Positions 8,343 through 18,198 of a stretch of DNA of 64,000 nucleotides are shown here, one piece after another. The stretch comes from an uncultured Ignavibacteriota bacterium (GTDB lineage: Bacteria; Bacteroidota; Ignavibacteria; UBA10030; UBA8401). The DNA lies in assembly GCA_903861125.1 (NCBI GenBank), contig CAIOTF010000023.1, positions 1 through 64,000 on the forward strand, written 5' to 3'. Under the pieces are notes generated by a model that saw only the letters and a program-made list of their open reading frames with translations, had not been told where the DNA came from and made no database searches. How positions within the stretch are numbered: position 1 is the first letter of the stretch; the number at the start of each line of letters is the position of its first letter. The translations under genes were made by a program, and so were the position numbers.

Positions 8343-8945
8343 TTAATCACCAAACAGACGGCAGATCAAACGTATCTGAAATGAAATAATGGAAACTTGT
8401 TGCTCAACAATATTATTCCATTTTACTTCTGCGCCTAATCCGTAATTGGAAAACAATGGCCGGGCATACCCCAAAGAAAGAATGTATCCTAAATTCCATT
8501 CAGAGCTTTGCATTGTTGATCCTGCAATGGTTACCGTAGAGTTCATACGATAGTAACCCAATCCTGCGTGCAGTTGAATTCCCATCCGCTGGATTGAAAA
8601 TACAGCAAGCACCGGAACCGCAGAAAGAGAAGCAGAAACATTCATCGTCCCAAATTCCGAAAGCAGAGCACTATTTTTTGTTGATGATACCGGAATCCAT
8701 CCTGTTTCAACTCCAATTCCCAATAAATTGCTTGAACCCCATTTTAAACGAACGGTGCCGGCAATTCCATCACGCGTGTATATCCCCAGTGTTGTCTTGG
8801 GCTCATTAAGTTTGTAGGAATATCCGCTACCCAGTTCGGCAACCAATCGAAATGAGGTAGGGACAGTATCTTGTTCTTGAGCAAACACTACAAGTGAGCA
8901 AAATATTGAAACGATAATGAAATATGTTTGCTTAATGGAAAGCAT
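8343..8945 (-). CDS. secreted outer-membrane beta-barrel-like protein
   Basis: The true start is probably the ATG at 8945, which gives a signal peptide (MLSIKQTYFIIVSIFCSLVVFA) and a 200-residue product; the frame is open further upstream only because it runs antisense-free through the previous gene. The mature part alternates short amphipathic strands and turns (GSGYSYKLN, GLGYYRMNS, GYILSLGYARPL) and ends SIISFQIRLICRLFGD. This suggests a small eight-stranded barrel. It overlaps the 3' end of the GDPD gene by 14 bp and is probably co-transcribed with it. Confidence 0.7.
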   Translation of the reverse strand: MLSIKQTYFIIVSIFCSLVVFAQEQDTVPTSFRLVAELGSGYSYKLNEPKTTLGIYTRDGIAGTVRLKWGSSNLLGIGVETGWIPVSSTKNSALLSEFGTMNVSASLSAVPVLAVFSIQRMGIQLHAGLGYYRMNSTVTIAGSTMQSSEWNLGYILSLGYARPLFSNYGLGAEVKWNNIVEQQVSIISFQIRLICRLFGD

Positions 8946-10176
8946 AATATTCAAAGGCGACAAGCGCCGGATAGTTTGTGAGTATTCCATCAAGGTTCCC
9001 TCCGGTAATAAAGGGAAGGATAAATTCTCGTTGATCGAGAGTCCACACAAATGTCTTCCGTCCTTCCGAACGCATTTGTTGAGCATCGGCCGGTAACGGT
9101 CCAAGCGTCCACCGCGGCGCCCATACTTTTGCTTTAATATCACGGACATTATTCACGGACAATTCGCATAATGCACCGGCGGAAGTGATCAAGTCCTCTT
9201 TCTTATATCGTGCAACCAATTCCTCGGTGGCCAGGCCAAGATATATATCCAATGTACGACCCATTGACGATGCTTTTTGTTTATACTCTTTTTGTATTTC
9301 CGCCGCTTGAGCTATTACATCTGGTGATTTAATATCCAGCCAAACTACGGATAGTGTGGTTTTATTCAGAACAACATCGAGCGCCTCCCTCAATGTTGGC
9401 ACCCGTTCTCCGTTCTTTAATGTACACAGTGTCCGGATGGCTGCAAACGTATAATTTGAAACAGGGCCGACGCAATATTCGCCATCTACCAAACGTGGAC
9501 TAAAATTCTCGTCATGAAAGAGAATAGGAACACCGTCTTTTGTCGGACGCACATCAATCTCAATTCCATTTGCACCAAAACTTTCGGCAAGTTGAATTAT
9601 TCCAAGACTGTTCTCCGATTCCGCCAACCGATCAGAGTTTCTTCCACCGCCTCGATGAGCAAGAATAACAAACGACGTATCGGAAATTGGCCGATTATAT
9701 TGTAAGGTAATCTTCGTCGTCGGTTCTGATGAGGCATCGCCAATCACGCCACGAAATTGAAACGACATCGTTGGGGGTATTCCCCGCAACAATGATTTCC
9801 CGTTATCTTCTGCTGATATTTCAAATTGTGCCAGACCAGATTCGCTTCCCTGTGTATAACGCCAATATCCTTCAAATATTAAAGAGGAATCTATTTTTCC
9901 ACAATGGAAAACTACCAACCCTGCATTCTTTCCCGTAAAAATAGAGAGTGTATTTCCCGTTTGTTTTACGACAACTATTTTCCCGAATTGATCGGTTCCA
10001 TCGATCACGTCATAAATTCCGTTTAGCATCTGAATCTGCTTCCGCTCCAATGGAAGTGCACCTGCAAGCTTTCCCCCATTGGAAAATTCCGGAACGACGA
10101 TGCTGTTATCCGTCTCGCATGATATCAGCACAATTGAAACAGTCACGACCATGATTAACAATAATATTATTTTCAT
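8932..10176 (-). CDS. glycerophosphodiester phosphodiesterase-like lipoprotein
   Basis: The 414-residue protein has a lipoprotein signal ending LISC. About 140 residues of beta-rich extra domain precede a GDPD TIM barrel. The catalytic signatures are ILAHRGGGRN (first His and Arg), AESENSLGIIQLA, GIEIDVRPTKDGVPILFHD (metal-binding Glu/Asp and second His) and VWLDIKSP. The family hydrolyses glycerophosphodiesters to glycerol-3-phosphate and an alcohol. The protein should be anchored in the periplasm or at the surface. It sits in a minus-strand run with two beta-barrel proteins and a phosphoesterase. Confidence 0.88.
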   Translation of the reverse strand: MKIILLLIMVVTVSIVLISCETDNSIVVPEFSNGGKLAGALPLERKQIQMLNGIYDVIDGTDQFGKIVVVKQTGNTLSIFTGKNAGLVVFHCGKIDSSLIFEGYWRYTQGSESGLAQFEISAEDNGKSLLRGIPPTMSFQFRGVIGDASSEPTTKITLQYNRPISDTSFVILAHRGGGRNSDRLAESENSLGIIQLAESFGANGIEIDVRPTKDGVPILFHDENFSPRLVDGEYCVGPVSNYTFAAIRTLCTLKNGERVPTLREALDVVLNKTTLSVVWLDIKSPDVIAQAAEIQKEYKQKASSMGRTLDIYLGLATEELVARYKKEDLITSAGALCELSVNNVRDIKAKVWAPRWTLGPLPADAQQMRSEGRKTFVWTLDQREFILPFITGGNLDGILTNYPALVAFEYYAFH

Positions 10177-10182
10177 AGTGTC

Positions 10183-10884
10183 TTAAAATAAAAAAGAAAT
10201 CTGCAAATCGGGAAATAGCAACCACTTGTCTTGAACAGAAAATGCTAGCCATACTTGATAGTTTGGCCTTGCATAATTTGCCCGCAACGCGAAGGACATA
10301 AATGTCGATTTCCAAACATCTTGTTCAAGAATGATAGACGAAACAATGCCAGATATTTCCGGTTTTAACCGGCCTACCGATGCCGAACCAAAGTATGTAT
10401 GCTGAGAAAGTAACACCAGCATTTCTGTTTTTGCTGTTATCTTATAGGCGTCGATATCAATTCCTGCGCTGATTCCTGGACGGTTCATCAGTCCCATTGT
10501 CTTTGTGTCGAAACCTTCAAAATCTGCAAAACCAAACCAGTATGAAAAATCATCCGTAAGTGCCAGTGATACATTCCCAATGCGATATGACCACATCGCT
10601 CCCGCAGAAACAACATTGGTGATAAAGACGGTTGATATTTGCAAAGTCAGAGATACGTTTGATGGTAGACCATATCGAGCCGTAAAATTTACCATTGGTA
10701 TTTGACGAATCTCTTCTTCGACAACAAAACGAGGAAAAATAGTTATTGATGCACCGAACGAATAATGCAACGCATTTTCTTCAAATGAACGCGGATAACT
10801 TATATACGGATCTGATCTGTTATCTCCGCTGTACGAGCGCGAAAATAAAAAAAACAGCAGCAACATCATGGTAATGAATCGCAT
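10183..10884 (-). CDS. secreted beta-barrel-like outer-membrane protein
   Basis: The 233-residue protein has a signal peptide (MRFITMMLLLFFLFSRSYS) and a mature part rich in alternating hydrophobic and polar residues (SFGASITIF, VSLTLQISTVF, MWSYRIGNVSLAL). It ends in WLLFPDLQISFLF, a typical terminal barrel strand with C-terminal Phe. No specific family is recognised. It is six bases upstream of the GDPD gene and nine bases after the metallophosphoesterase, consistent with an operon. Confidence 0.65.
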   Translation of the reverse strand: MRFITMMLLLFFLFSRSYSGDNRSDPYISYPRSFEENALHYSFGASITIFPRFVVEEEIRQIPMVNFTARYGLPSNVSLTLQISTVFITNVVSAGAMWSYRIGNVSLALTDDFSYWFGFADFEGFDTKTMGLMNRPGISAGIDIDAYKITAKTEMLVLLSQHTYFGSASVGRLKPEISGIVSSIILEQDVWKSTFMSFALRANYARPNYQVWLAFSVQDKWLLFPDLQISFLF

Positions 10885-10893
10885 AAAGATTTC

Positions 10894-11805
10894 TTACTTC
10901 CTATAGACAACAGAGACCGTGTCAACAACATCAAAACCCGTTGCATCGTTTCGTAATTTTTTTATTGAGAACAGTAAGGAATTCGGACGAAAACTGCATT
11001 CGGCGAAGTGAAAATATCGCAAAGACAATGTTTGACTATACACATCATGGAAACGCTGTTGAGTTTCCGTCAATAACGTGTGCAGTAAACCACCTCCGCC
11101 GCCTATCACCAGAAACTCTTTTCCAGCCTTTTGAAAATGTTCATACGCATGCGCATGACCGGACAAAAATGCAATTGTTTTGCGATACGACACAAACGGT
11201 ACTACAAACCGGCGTTGTACCTCCTGCGACGGATCAACGATAGTGCTGTTTGTGTACGGTGAATGATGACTAAGAACGATAACTGCACGGACAGTGCTGT
11301 CGTTCTCAAAATCTGAAAGTTGAGCGCTATACCACCGATCTTGCTGCGTTTTTTCGTCGTCGGAAAGTTTGCTAAAATTCGAATTCAGTATAATAATGGC
11401 AACAGATTTTATGACAACAGAATACCATGTGGTTGTTACTTCCGGAAAGCGATTTTGGAATTGGTCAAGAGCAGGTTTTTTGAACAGGTAGTATTCATGA
11501 TTGCCAATAACCGGATAGAACGGCACGCGTATATTTTTACGAAATTCGTCGAACGTATGCCAGTATGAATCGAACATCCCCATCGACGTGATATCTCCAA
11601 GATGGAAGATACCAACCGCTGTTGATTCTTGCTCTATTGCCTTGAAAATTGTCCGGGCCGCTTTTTCATTATCATGTTCTTTCAATCGAAGCGTTTCAAT
11701 CCACAGAGGCTGCTGTGTATCGGAAACGAAGATGATTGACGGAACCTGCTGCTGGGCAAGAACTGAACACGCGACAAAAAGAACAACGAGGATAGTTTTC
11801 GTCAT
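10894..11805 (-). CDS. secreted calcineurin-like metallophosphoesterase
   Basis: A 303-residue protein with a signal peptide (MTKTILVVLFVACSVLA). The metallophosphoesterase motifs are in order: FVSDTQQP (DxQ in place of DxH), LGDITSMG, GNHEYY, VLSHHSPY and GHAHAYEH. This set of metal ligands fits purple-acid-phosphatase-like and related periplasmic phosphatases; the substrate is unknown. Its ATG shares one base with the stop of the upstream SDR gene. Confidence 0.88.
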   Translation of the reverse strand: MTKTILVVLFVACSVLAQQQVPSIIFVSDTQQPLWIETLRLKEHDNEKAARTIFKAIEQESTAVGIFHLGDITSMGMFDSYWHTFDEFRKNIRVPFYPVIGNHEYYLFKKPALDQFQNRFPEVTTTWYSVVIKSVAIIILNSNFSKLSDDEKTQQDRWYSAQLSDFENDSTVRAVIVLSHHSPYTNSTIVDPSQEVQRRFVVPFVSYRKTIAFLSGHAHAYEHFQKAGKEFLVIGGGGGLLHTLLTETQQRFHDVYSQTLSLRYFHFAECSFRPNSLLFSIKKLRNDATGFDVVDTVSVVYRK

Positions 11806-12827
11806 TATTTTCCGTACCGCTGTTTCACGGCAGGAATAAGATATTCATCGAACGACCGTTTGAAATCATATTCAGCTTTCCATCCCCATTCCCGCTGCGC
11901 CAATGAATCATCAACATCAGCGGGCCAGCTGTCAACGATCTTTTGCCGCAAAGCGTCCGGTTTGAAGTTCACTTTTGCATCGGGGAATGCTTTCTTGATT
12001 ACATCGTAGAAATCCTTAGCGGAAACCGAGAACGCGCCGATATTATAGACAACCTGCGTAAGATTCTTTGCCGGCGTTGCTTCAAGTTTCAATAGCGCAT
12101 TGATTGCATCGGGCATGACCATAAACGGAAGCGTTGCACTTTCGGGTACAAAACAATCATACACTTTTCCCTGCGCCGCATAATGCATCATCTCGGGACC
12201 ATAGTCGCTTGTTCCGCCGGTGGGAAGCGTAACAGCGCTGATCAGTCCGGGAAAACGGATGCCGCGAAAATCAACATGCGCCGTCGTCGGCTGCGGATCG
12301 ATCTGACGGTAGTACCAGTTGTAATAACGTCCGAGATCCTCGCAATATTTTTTATTGATGCCGTACATTGTGCGGGCATCGAGCCATTGATTCTCACGTA
12401 CTTTTCCCGCCTTCATCTTCGCCGGAACATCGGGCAATCCGTACGCAGCGATAGAACTCGGAAAAAGGAATTTCACATTCTCTCCGGTAGCACGCGCCTG
12501 CCGTGCCGCAAGTTCCAGAAGTCCGAGCGTTCCGTCCACATTTACACGGTGTCCGAGCACCGGTTCGCGCTCTGCTTTTGTTGAAAGAATCGCCGCAAGA
12601 TGATAAATGGTGCCGAAATCATAAAATGCGGCCAAACGATCGAGCAGCGACGAATCCATGATGTCGCCGACGATCACCTCGTGGCATTTTTCCTGTAATG
12701 TTTTGCTGAGAGGATGAACATCTATCGCGACGATGCGGATATCAGGACTTTTTTCGGTAAGACTCGCAACAAGTCCGTGACCGATCTCTCCGTTGGCGCC
12801 GGTAATAAGCACTGCTTTTGTGGACAT
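11805..12827 (-). CDS. NAD-dependent SDR, probably L-threonine 3-dehydrogenase type
   Basis: The 340-residue extended short-chain dehydrogenase has the nucleotide motif ITGANGEIG at the N-terminus and the catalytic YGINKK (YxxxK) near residue 155. The later blocks DFRGIRFPGLIS, GGTSDYGPEM, LPFMVMPDAINALL and DSWPADVDDSLAQREWGW match my recollection of the SDR-type L-threonine 3-dehydrogenases, which oxidise threonine to 2-amino-3-ketobutyrate. A UDP-sugar epimerase is less likely given those blocks. It is cytoplasmic and first in the minus-strand run. Confidence 0.8.
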   Translation of the reverse strand: MSTKAVLITGANGEIGHGLVASLTEKSPDIRIVAIDVHPLSKTLQEKCHEVIVGDIMDSSLLDRLAAFYDFGTIYHLAAILSTKAEREPVLGHRVNVDGTLGLLELAARQARATGENVKFLFPSSIAAYGLPDVPAKMKAGKVRENQWLDARTMYGINKKYCEDLGRYYNWYYRQIDPQPTTAHVDFRGIRFPGLISAVTLPTGGTSDYGPEMMHYAAQGKVYDCFVPESATLPFMVMPDAINALLKLEATPAKNLTQVVYNIGAFSVSAKDFYDVIKKAFPDAKVNFKPDALRQKIVDSWPADVDDSLAQREWGWKAEYDFKRSFDEYLIPAVKQRYGK

Positions 12828-12918
12828 GATAAACCTTTCAAATTTAATAGTGTGGAAATATAAGGAATTTTTTCTGCGGGAAGGAGGAAGAATTGAACAG
12901 AATATTTACACGATGTTA

Positions 12919-14271
12919 CTATTTGAGATATACCATCTTTGCTGTCCGGAGTGCACTCCCTGTTTGCAGGCGTACAAAATACACGCCGCCGGCATACGCT
13001 GATGCATTAAATTGAACCGAATAATTACCCGCGGTCCGTTCATCGTTGACCAATTGAGCAACCTCTTTGCCGAGCACATTGAATATTTTCAGCGAAACAA
13101 ATCCGGACACAGGAATTGAAAACCGGATCGTAGTCGAAGGATTGAAAGGATTCGGATAGTTCTGATATAACTGCACATTGGCGGGAATAACGGCAGCTAC
13201 CTGATCGTGCATGCCGGTCAGGATCCTTTGTTTCAATCGTTGGATGCGTTCATATGCCGAATCGATCATTGCGGAAGGGATCTCACCGGTATTTACTTTT
13301 TTGCTGATAACGTTAACAATATACGCGGTCAACGATTGGTTGTTGTAAATGGATTTATTAAACAGCAAAATGTCCGTTCCTGATTGTACGCACAGTTTCA
13401 GTGCATCGTCAAATTGAAAATTCAAAGCGATCGCATTCATGGAGAGTTCGTCACTGATCACTACTCCATTGAACTTCAGAGAATCCCTCAGGAGTTTGGT
13501 GATGGTTTTGTACGAAAGCGAAGCAGGATATTGCGAATCGATCTTTGCATTAAACAGATGTCCGGCCATTACAATATCGGCTTCACCATTTGTTATTGCG
13601 GAACGGAACGGCTGAAGTTCTTTTGCCGTCCATGTATTCGTAACATCGGTAAATCCAAGATGTGAATCTGCAGAGGCGCTTCCGTGTCCGGGAAAATGTT
13701 TCAGCGTTGTAATAATCTTTTTTTTATGAAACTCATCGATAAACCACGAGACATGTTTCGAAACCGTATCGGGATTGGACGAAAAACTCCGTTCATTCTT
13801 GCCGATCGCCGGACTGAGTGGATTTACATTCACATCGGCAACCGGAGCAAAATTTATGTTGAAACCTGTTTTACTCAGCCAGCCTGCCATCAAGGCCGCC
13901 GTCGCACGGGTTGAATCTTCGCGATTTACTTGCGTTCCCAAATGGAAAGCGGTCGGCGTAGAAGAAAATCCGTTCGTTGACCCAAACCGGGCAACTTTTC
14001 CCCCTTCCTGATCCACAGCCAGCAGAAGCTGCGACTTACTGAAGGATGATAATTGAGATGTTAAAGAAGTGATCTGATTTGAAGAAACGATATTGTTTGC
14101 AAAGAGAACGATGCCGCCGAGTCCACGCTGCTGCAGATCGACTTTGACCGATTCCGGAATGACCGTACCGGTAAAACTGACCATCACCATTTGAGCAATT
14201 TTTTGCTGCAGAGTCGGTTGAGATACAAGAATCAGCGGAAAACAAAGAAAGAGTACAACAATTCGTTTCAT
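12919..14271 (-). CDS. secreted glycoside hydrolase family 3 protein with C-terminal sorting domain
   Basis: The 450-residue protein has a signal peptide (MKRIVVLFLCFPLILVSQ) and a GH3 catalytic domain of the NagZ-like (beta-N-acetylhexosaminidase) type. Visible motifs are VDQEGGKVARF, NFAPVADVN, ERSFSSNPD, the His-containing KHFPGHGSASADSHLG and the nucleophile Asp in VISDELSMNAI. About residues 365-450 form a type A sorting domain (YQNYPNPFNPSTTIRF... GGVYFVRL... KMVYLK), so it is probably exported across the outer membrane by a type IX-like system. No second GH3 domain is present. Confidence 0.92.
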   Translation of the reverse strand: MKRIVVLFLCFPLILVSQPTLQQKIAQMVMVSFTGTVIPESVKVDLQQRGLGGIVLFANNIVSSNQITSLTSQLSSFSKSQLLLAVDQEGGKVARFGSTNGFSSTPTAFHLGTQVNREDSTRATAALMAGWLSKTGFNINFAPVADVNVNPLSPAIGKNERSFSSNPDTVSKHVSWFIDEFHKKKIITTLKHFPGHGSASADSHLGFTDVTNTWTAKELQPFRSAITNGEADIVMAGHLFNAKIDSQYPASLSYKTITKLLRDSLKFNGVVISDELSMNAIALNFQFDDALKLCVQSGTDILLFNKSIYNNQSLTAYIVNVISKKVNTGEIPSAMIDSAYERIQRLKQRILTGMHDQVAAVIPANVQLYQNYPNPFNPSTTIRFSIPVSGFVSLKIFNVLGKEVAQLVNDERTAGNYSVQFNASAYAGGVYFVRLQTGSALRTAKMVYLK

Positions 14272-14435
14272 ATCAAAACAGGTTCAACTAAAAGAGCAGA
14301 TAAAAGAGAGCAATAACGGAGTAATCATTGATAATCTACGATCTTTGATCTACAGAACCAAACCCGCATGTATATTCGGATGCGAATGCTGCAACTATTT
14401 CCTATTTTACGACAAAACAAATTATGGTGATCAGT

Positions 14436-17342
14436 ATGCGGTCTTTCATTGCACTCATTTTTTCAACAATGTTCCTCATCGGTCAGCAGCACTATACCGG
14501 TCTTGTAGATCCATTCATCGGTACGGACGGGCACGGACACACTTTTCCCGGCGCAACGGCGCCGTTCGGAATGGTTCAGCTCAGTCCCGACACGCGCGTT
14601 GAAGGATGGGATGCGTGCGGCGGGTACCATTATTCCGATACGACAATACTGGGATTTACACACACGCATTTAAGCGGAACAGGATGCGCTGATTATGGCG
14701 ACATCCTGTTCATGCCGATGACGAAGCAGCCGAAACTTGATCCTTCCCTATACCGATCCTCATTCTCACATACCAATGAATCTGCTTCTCCGGGATTTTA
14801 CCATGTGCAGCTGAACGACGATTCTATTAGTGTTGACCTGACGGCCACAACACGCGTGGGCATTCACCGGTACCGTTTCCCGAAAGGTGATACATCATTT
14901 GTCATCATTGATCTAAAGCACGGCATCGGTCCGGATGTCGTCATCGATTCGCGGATGAACCGCAGCGGAACAACGGAAATCACCGGTTACAGACGATCCA
15001 AAGGCTGGGCGCAGGATCAGATGCTCTATTTTGCGGCGCAATTTTCGCTGCCAATCAAAGACATTTCGATCACCGGTAATGATTCAATCGTGTGGAAGAG
15101 TAATTCGGCGCACGATGTAAATATAAAAGCGGCAGTCATGTTCGATACAAAAAAGAAGCATGAACTGATCGTTAAGGTTGCGTTGTCGTCGGTAAGCATT
15201 GAGGGTGCACGAAATAATCTGCGGACTGAAGCACCGGAATGGAATTTTGAAACGATCCGTGAAAAAACAAAAAATAAATGGAACAAGGAACTGAGCAAGA
15301 TCTACGTCAGCGGAGGGACCAAACAGCAGCAAAGAACATTTTATACCGCTTTGTATCATTGCATGATCGCACCGAACACCTATTCCGACGTTGACGGAAC
15401 ATACCGTGGGATATACGGTAATATTCATACAGCCAAGAACGGTACTCATTACACTGTCTTCTCACTGTGGGATACATTCCGTGCGCTGCATCCGCTGCTG
15501 ACGATCATTAATCCGGTGCTGACACGCGATTGTATCAACACATTCCTGGCGCAGTATGACGAAGGCGGATTACTTCCGGTATGGGAACTCTCTTCCAACG
15601 AAACATATTGCATGATCGGATATCACTCAGTTTCCGTTATCGCCGATGCGGTTGCCAAAAATATTTCAGGCTTCGACAGAACGAAAGCATTACGCGCAAT
15701 GGTCACGAGTGGTGAAAAAGATCATTTCGGTTTGAAATACTACCGGAAGAACGGTTACGTGCCTGGCGAAAAAGAATCCGAATCTGTCTCAAAGACGCTG
15801 GAGTATGCATACGATGATTGGTGCATTGCCCGAACAGCGGAGTCGGTTGGAGAAATTGATCTGGCAAAACTATTTTACAGCCGTTCCCAGCAATTCCGGA
15901 ATGTATTCGACCCTGTCTCCGGATTCATGCGGGGAAAAAAGAACGGAATATGGAACGAGCCTTTCTCCCCCGCTTCAGTTTCGCTTGATTTCACGGAGGC
16001 AAATTCCTGGCAATACAGCTTCTTTATCCCTCATGACATCGACGGGATGATGGAATTGTACGGTGGACAAACTTCATTCATTAAAAAACTTGATGAACTT
16101 TTCACTACCGAAAGCAGACTTGAAGGAAGGCAACAGTCCGACATTACCGGACTGATCGGGCAATACGCACATGGAAACGAACCGAGCCATCACATGGCGT
16201 ATCTGTTCACATACGCCGGTGCGCCATCTAAGACCCAGGAGCGTACCCGTCAGATATTGAATGAAATGTATTCCGACAAGCCGGACGGACTTTCGGGAAA
16301 CGAGGATTGCGGTCAGATGTCTGCGTGGTATGTGATGAGCGCCATGGGATTCTATCAGGTCGCTCCGGGAAATCCCGAATATGTTTTGAGTTCACCCATT
16401 TTTGATTCGGTGACGATCACTCTGGAAAATAAAAAACGATTCGTCATTTCCACTGAGCGGAATATACCCGGCGATCTTTATATTCAATCCGCGACGAAGA
16501 ACGGAAAAGAGATGAACGAGCTATTCTTTTCACATGACGATATCCTAAACGGTGCATCAATCCGTCTTGCGCTTGGAGCCACCCCTTCAAAACGATTTGA
16601 TGAAAAGAAAAAAATAGCGATCAATACTATCCCATTCACTGCTGTTCCGTATTTTGTATCGTCGGGATTGTCGTTCAAAGAGTCAACAAGTGTAACAATC
16701 CATTCAACCGAAAAGAATGCAGCATTGTTTTATACAACCGATGGGTCAACACCATCAAACGCATCTTTACTCTATCATCAGCCGATCGTCATTAAAGACA
16801 GTACGACCATACGTGCCATTGCGGTCCGTAAGAATATCCACAGCGCAGTAACAGAAGCGACATTCATTAAAACAAAAGGGATTGGAACGATCCGTTTAGG
16901 AACACAGTTCAGTCCGCAGTACACGGCTGGAGGAAATGATGCATTGATCGACGGGATTTGCGGCGTTGAGGATTTTCGCGTCGGCCATTGGCAGGGATAT
17001 GAACAATCCGATCTTGATGCTGTCATCGATCTGGGATCCGTAAAAAATATTGAACGGATAAGCGCGCGATTCCTTCAGGATAACAACGCGTGGATTTTCT
17101 TCCCGGTGAAGATTGATTACGATGTTTCGACAGACGGAATAACATACGAGAATGTATTTTCAGGAACGGCCGGTGTGCCTCCTGAACAAACCGGCGCTAT
17201 AATTCGCTCCGTCGATCAGGATGTTCGCCGGCCGCTCCGCTTTGTACGTATCCGCGCGAAAAATATCGGCACATGTCCGGCTTGGCATAAAGGAAGCGGT
17301 GAAAAAGCGTGGCTGTTTGCGGATGAAATTGTCGTACAATAA
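14436..17342 (+). CDS. secreted GH92 family alpha-mannosidase with C-terminal accessory domains
   Basis: GH92 enzymes are calcium-dependent exo-alpha-mannosidases. The start at 14436 gives a clean signal (MRSFIALIFSTMFLIGQQ); the ATG at 14424 adds four residues and has no better ribosome site. Diagnostic blocks are DPFIGTDGHGHTFPGATAPFG, GFTHTHLSGTG, FSLWDTFRALHP, YGHGNEPSHH-like (QYAHGNEPSHHMAY) and GLSGNEDCGQMSAWYV. After about residue 750 come a chitobiase/hexosaminidase C-terminal-like unit (FYTTDGSTPS) and a discoidin-like unit (GHWQGYEQSDLDAVIDLG). No sorting domain follows. The upstream 150 bp is presumably its promoter. Confidence 0.92.
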   Translation: MRSFIALIFSTMFLIGQQHYTGLVDPFIGTDGHGHTFPGATAPFGMVQLSPDTRVEGWDACGGYHYSDTTILGFTHTHLSGTGCADYGDILFMPMTKQPKLDPSLYRSSFSHTNESASPGFYHVQLNDDSISVDLTATTRVGIHRYRFPKGDTSFVIIDLKHGIGPDVVIDSRMNRSGTTEITGYRRSKGWAQDQMLYFAAQFSLPIKDISITGNDSIVWKSNSAHDVNIKAAVMFDTKKKHELIVKVALSSVSIEGARNNLRTEAPEWNFETIREKTKNKWNKELSKIYVSGGTKQQQRTFYTALYHCMIAPNTYSDVDGTYRGIYGNIHTAKNGTHYTVFSLWDTFRALHPLLTIINPVLTRDCINTFLAQYDEGGLLPVWELSSNETYCMIGYHSVSVIADAVAKNISGFDRTKALRAMVTSGEKDHFGLKYYRKNGYVPGEKESESVSKTLEYAYDDWCIARTAESVGEIDLAKLFYSRSQQFRNVFDPVSGFMRGKKNGIWNEPFSPASVSLDFTEANSWQYSFFIPHDIDGMMELYGGQTSFIKKLDELFTTESRLEGRQQSDITGLIGQYAHGNEPSHHMAYLFTYAGAPSKTQERTRQILNEMYSDKPDGLSGNEDCGQMSAWYVMSAMGFYQVAPGNPEYVLSSPIFDSVTITLENKKRFVISTERNIPGDLYIQSATKNGKEMNELFFSHDDILNGASIRLALGATPSKRFDEKKKIAINTIPFTAVPYFVSSGLSFKESTSVTIHSTEKNAALFYTTDGSTPSNASLLYHQPIVIKDSTTIRAIAVRKNIHSAVTEATFIKTKGIGTIRLGTQFSPQYTAGGNDALIDGICGVEDFRVGHWQGYEQSDLDAVIDLGSVKNIERISARFLQDNNAWIFFPVKIDYDVSTDGITYENVFSGTAGVPPEQTGAIIRSVDQDVRRPLRFVRIRAKNIGTCPAWHKGSGEKAWLFADEIVVQ

Positions 17343-17367
17343 AAAACCTCCGTCATCCGGAGGTTTT
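17343..17367. terminator. bidirectional intrinsic terminator
   Basis: Arms AAAACCTCCG and CGGAGGTTTT with a five-base loop lie between the convergent GH92 and FKBP genes. T runs on both sides allow it to serve either strand. Confidence 0.85.
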
Positions 17368-17393
17368 CTGTCGCCAAAGAACATATCAAAAAT

Positions 17394-18137
17394 TTATTTC
17401 ACTGCAAGCAATTCCACTTCGAAGATCAGCATTGATCCGGGCGGAATGAGCTGACCGGCAGGCTGTTCGCCGTACGCCAGATTGTTCGGGATATAAAACT
17501 CGAACTTTGCTCCTACTTTCATTAACTGCAGTCCTTCCGTCCATCCTTTAATTACCTGGTTCAATTTGAATGTGGTCGGCTCGCCGCGTCCATACGATTC
17601 ATCGAAAACAACGCCGTTAATCAAACGTCCGCGGTAATGCACGGTCACCGTGCTGGTATCGGCCGGCAAAGCTCCGGTTCCTTCACGCAGGATCTTATAC
17701 TGCAAACCGCTTGCTGTGGTCTTCACACTGTCTTTTTTTGCGTTCTCCGCCAGGAATTCTTCACCCTCTTTTTTATATTTTGCAGACATAGCGGCCAGTT
17801 TTTCCTGATCTTTCGCCTGCGGATTCATCTTTTGGAAAACCTCCACCACCTGCTGGATCTCTTCGGGAGTAAGCTGGTTTTCCTTACCATCCAGAGCTTC
17901 CTGCATGCCCAGCACGAACAGTGCACTGCGGAAAGGAAAACTATTCGCCTTCACATTGCTGGCAACTTTCAATCCAAGATCGTAACCGCTTAAATAACTC
18001 ATCTTGTCTTCGCTGGTCTTGAGCACCGACACTTTCGCTTTTGCTTTCGGTTTAGCCGGACTGGTTTTCGGCTGCTGTGCAACAGCGGTGAATGAGAAAA
18101 TCAATATCACGATGATACATACAAACGATTGCTTCAT
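17394..18137 (-). CDS. periplasmic FKBP-type peptidyl-prolyl isomerase (FkpA/Mip-like)
   Basis: Starting at the ATG at 18137, preceded by AAGGAGATGTTGTA, the product is 247 residues with a signal peptide (MKQSFVCIIVILIFSFTAVAQ). An upstream start at 18209 would bury that signal. The N-terminal half is helical (MSYLSGYDLGLKVASN..., FQKMNPQAKDQ) as in the dimerisation arm of FkpA and Mip. The C-terminal half is the FKBP fold (VTVHYRGRLINGVVFDES, IKGWTEGLQLMKVGAKFE, IPPGSMLIFEVELL). It should assist folding of exported proteins. Confidence 0.92.
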   Translation of the reverse strand: MKQSFVCIIVILIFSFTAVAQQPKTSPAKPKAKAKVSVLKTSEDKMSYLSGYDLGLKVASNVKANSFPFRSALFVLGMQEALDGKENQLTPEEIQQVVEVFQKMNPQAKDQEKLAAMSAKYKKEGEEFLAENAKKDSVKTTASGLQYKILREGTGALPADTSTVTVHYRGRLINGVVFDESYGRGEPTTFKLNQVIKGWTEGLQLMKVGAKFEFYIPNNLAYGEQPAGQLIPPGSMLIFEVELLAVK

Positions 18138-18198
18138 TACAACATCTCCTTGTGTAAGAAAATAAAATGGTGACTGAATATAAGGAATCTTGAAGGGA

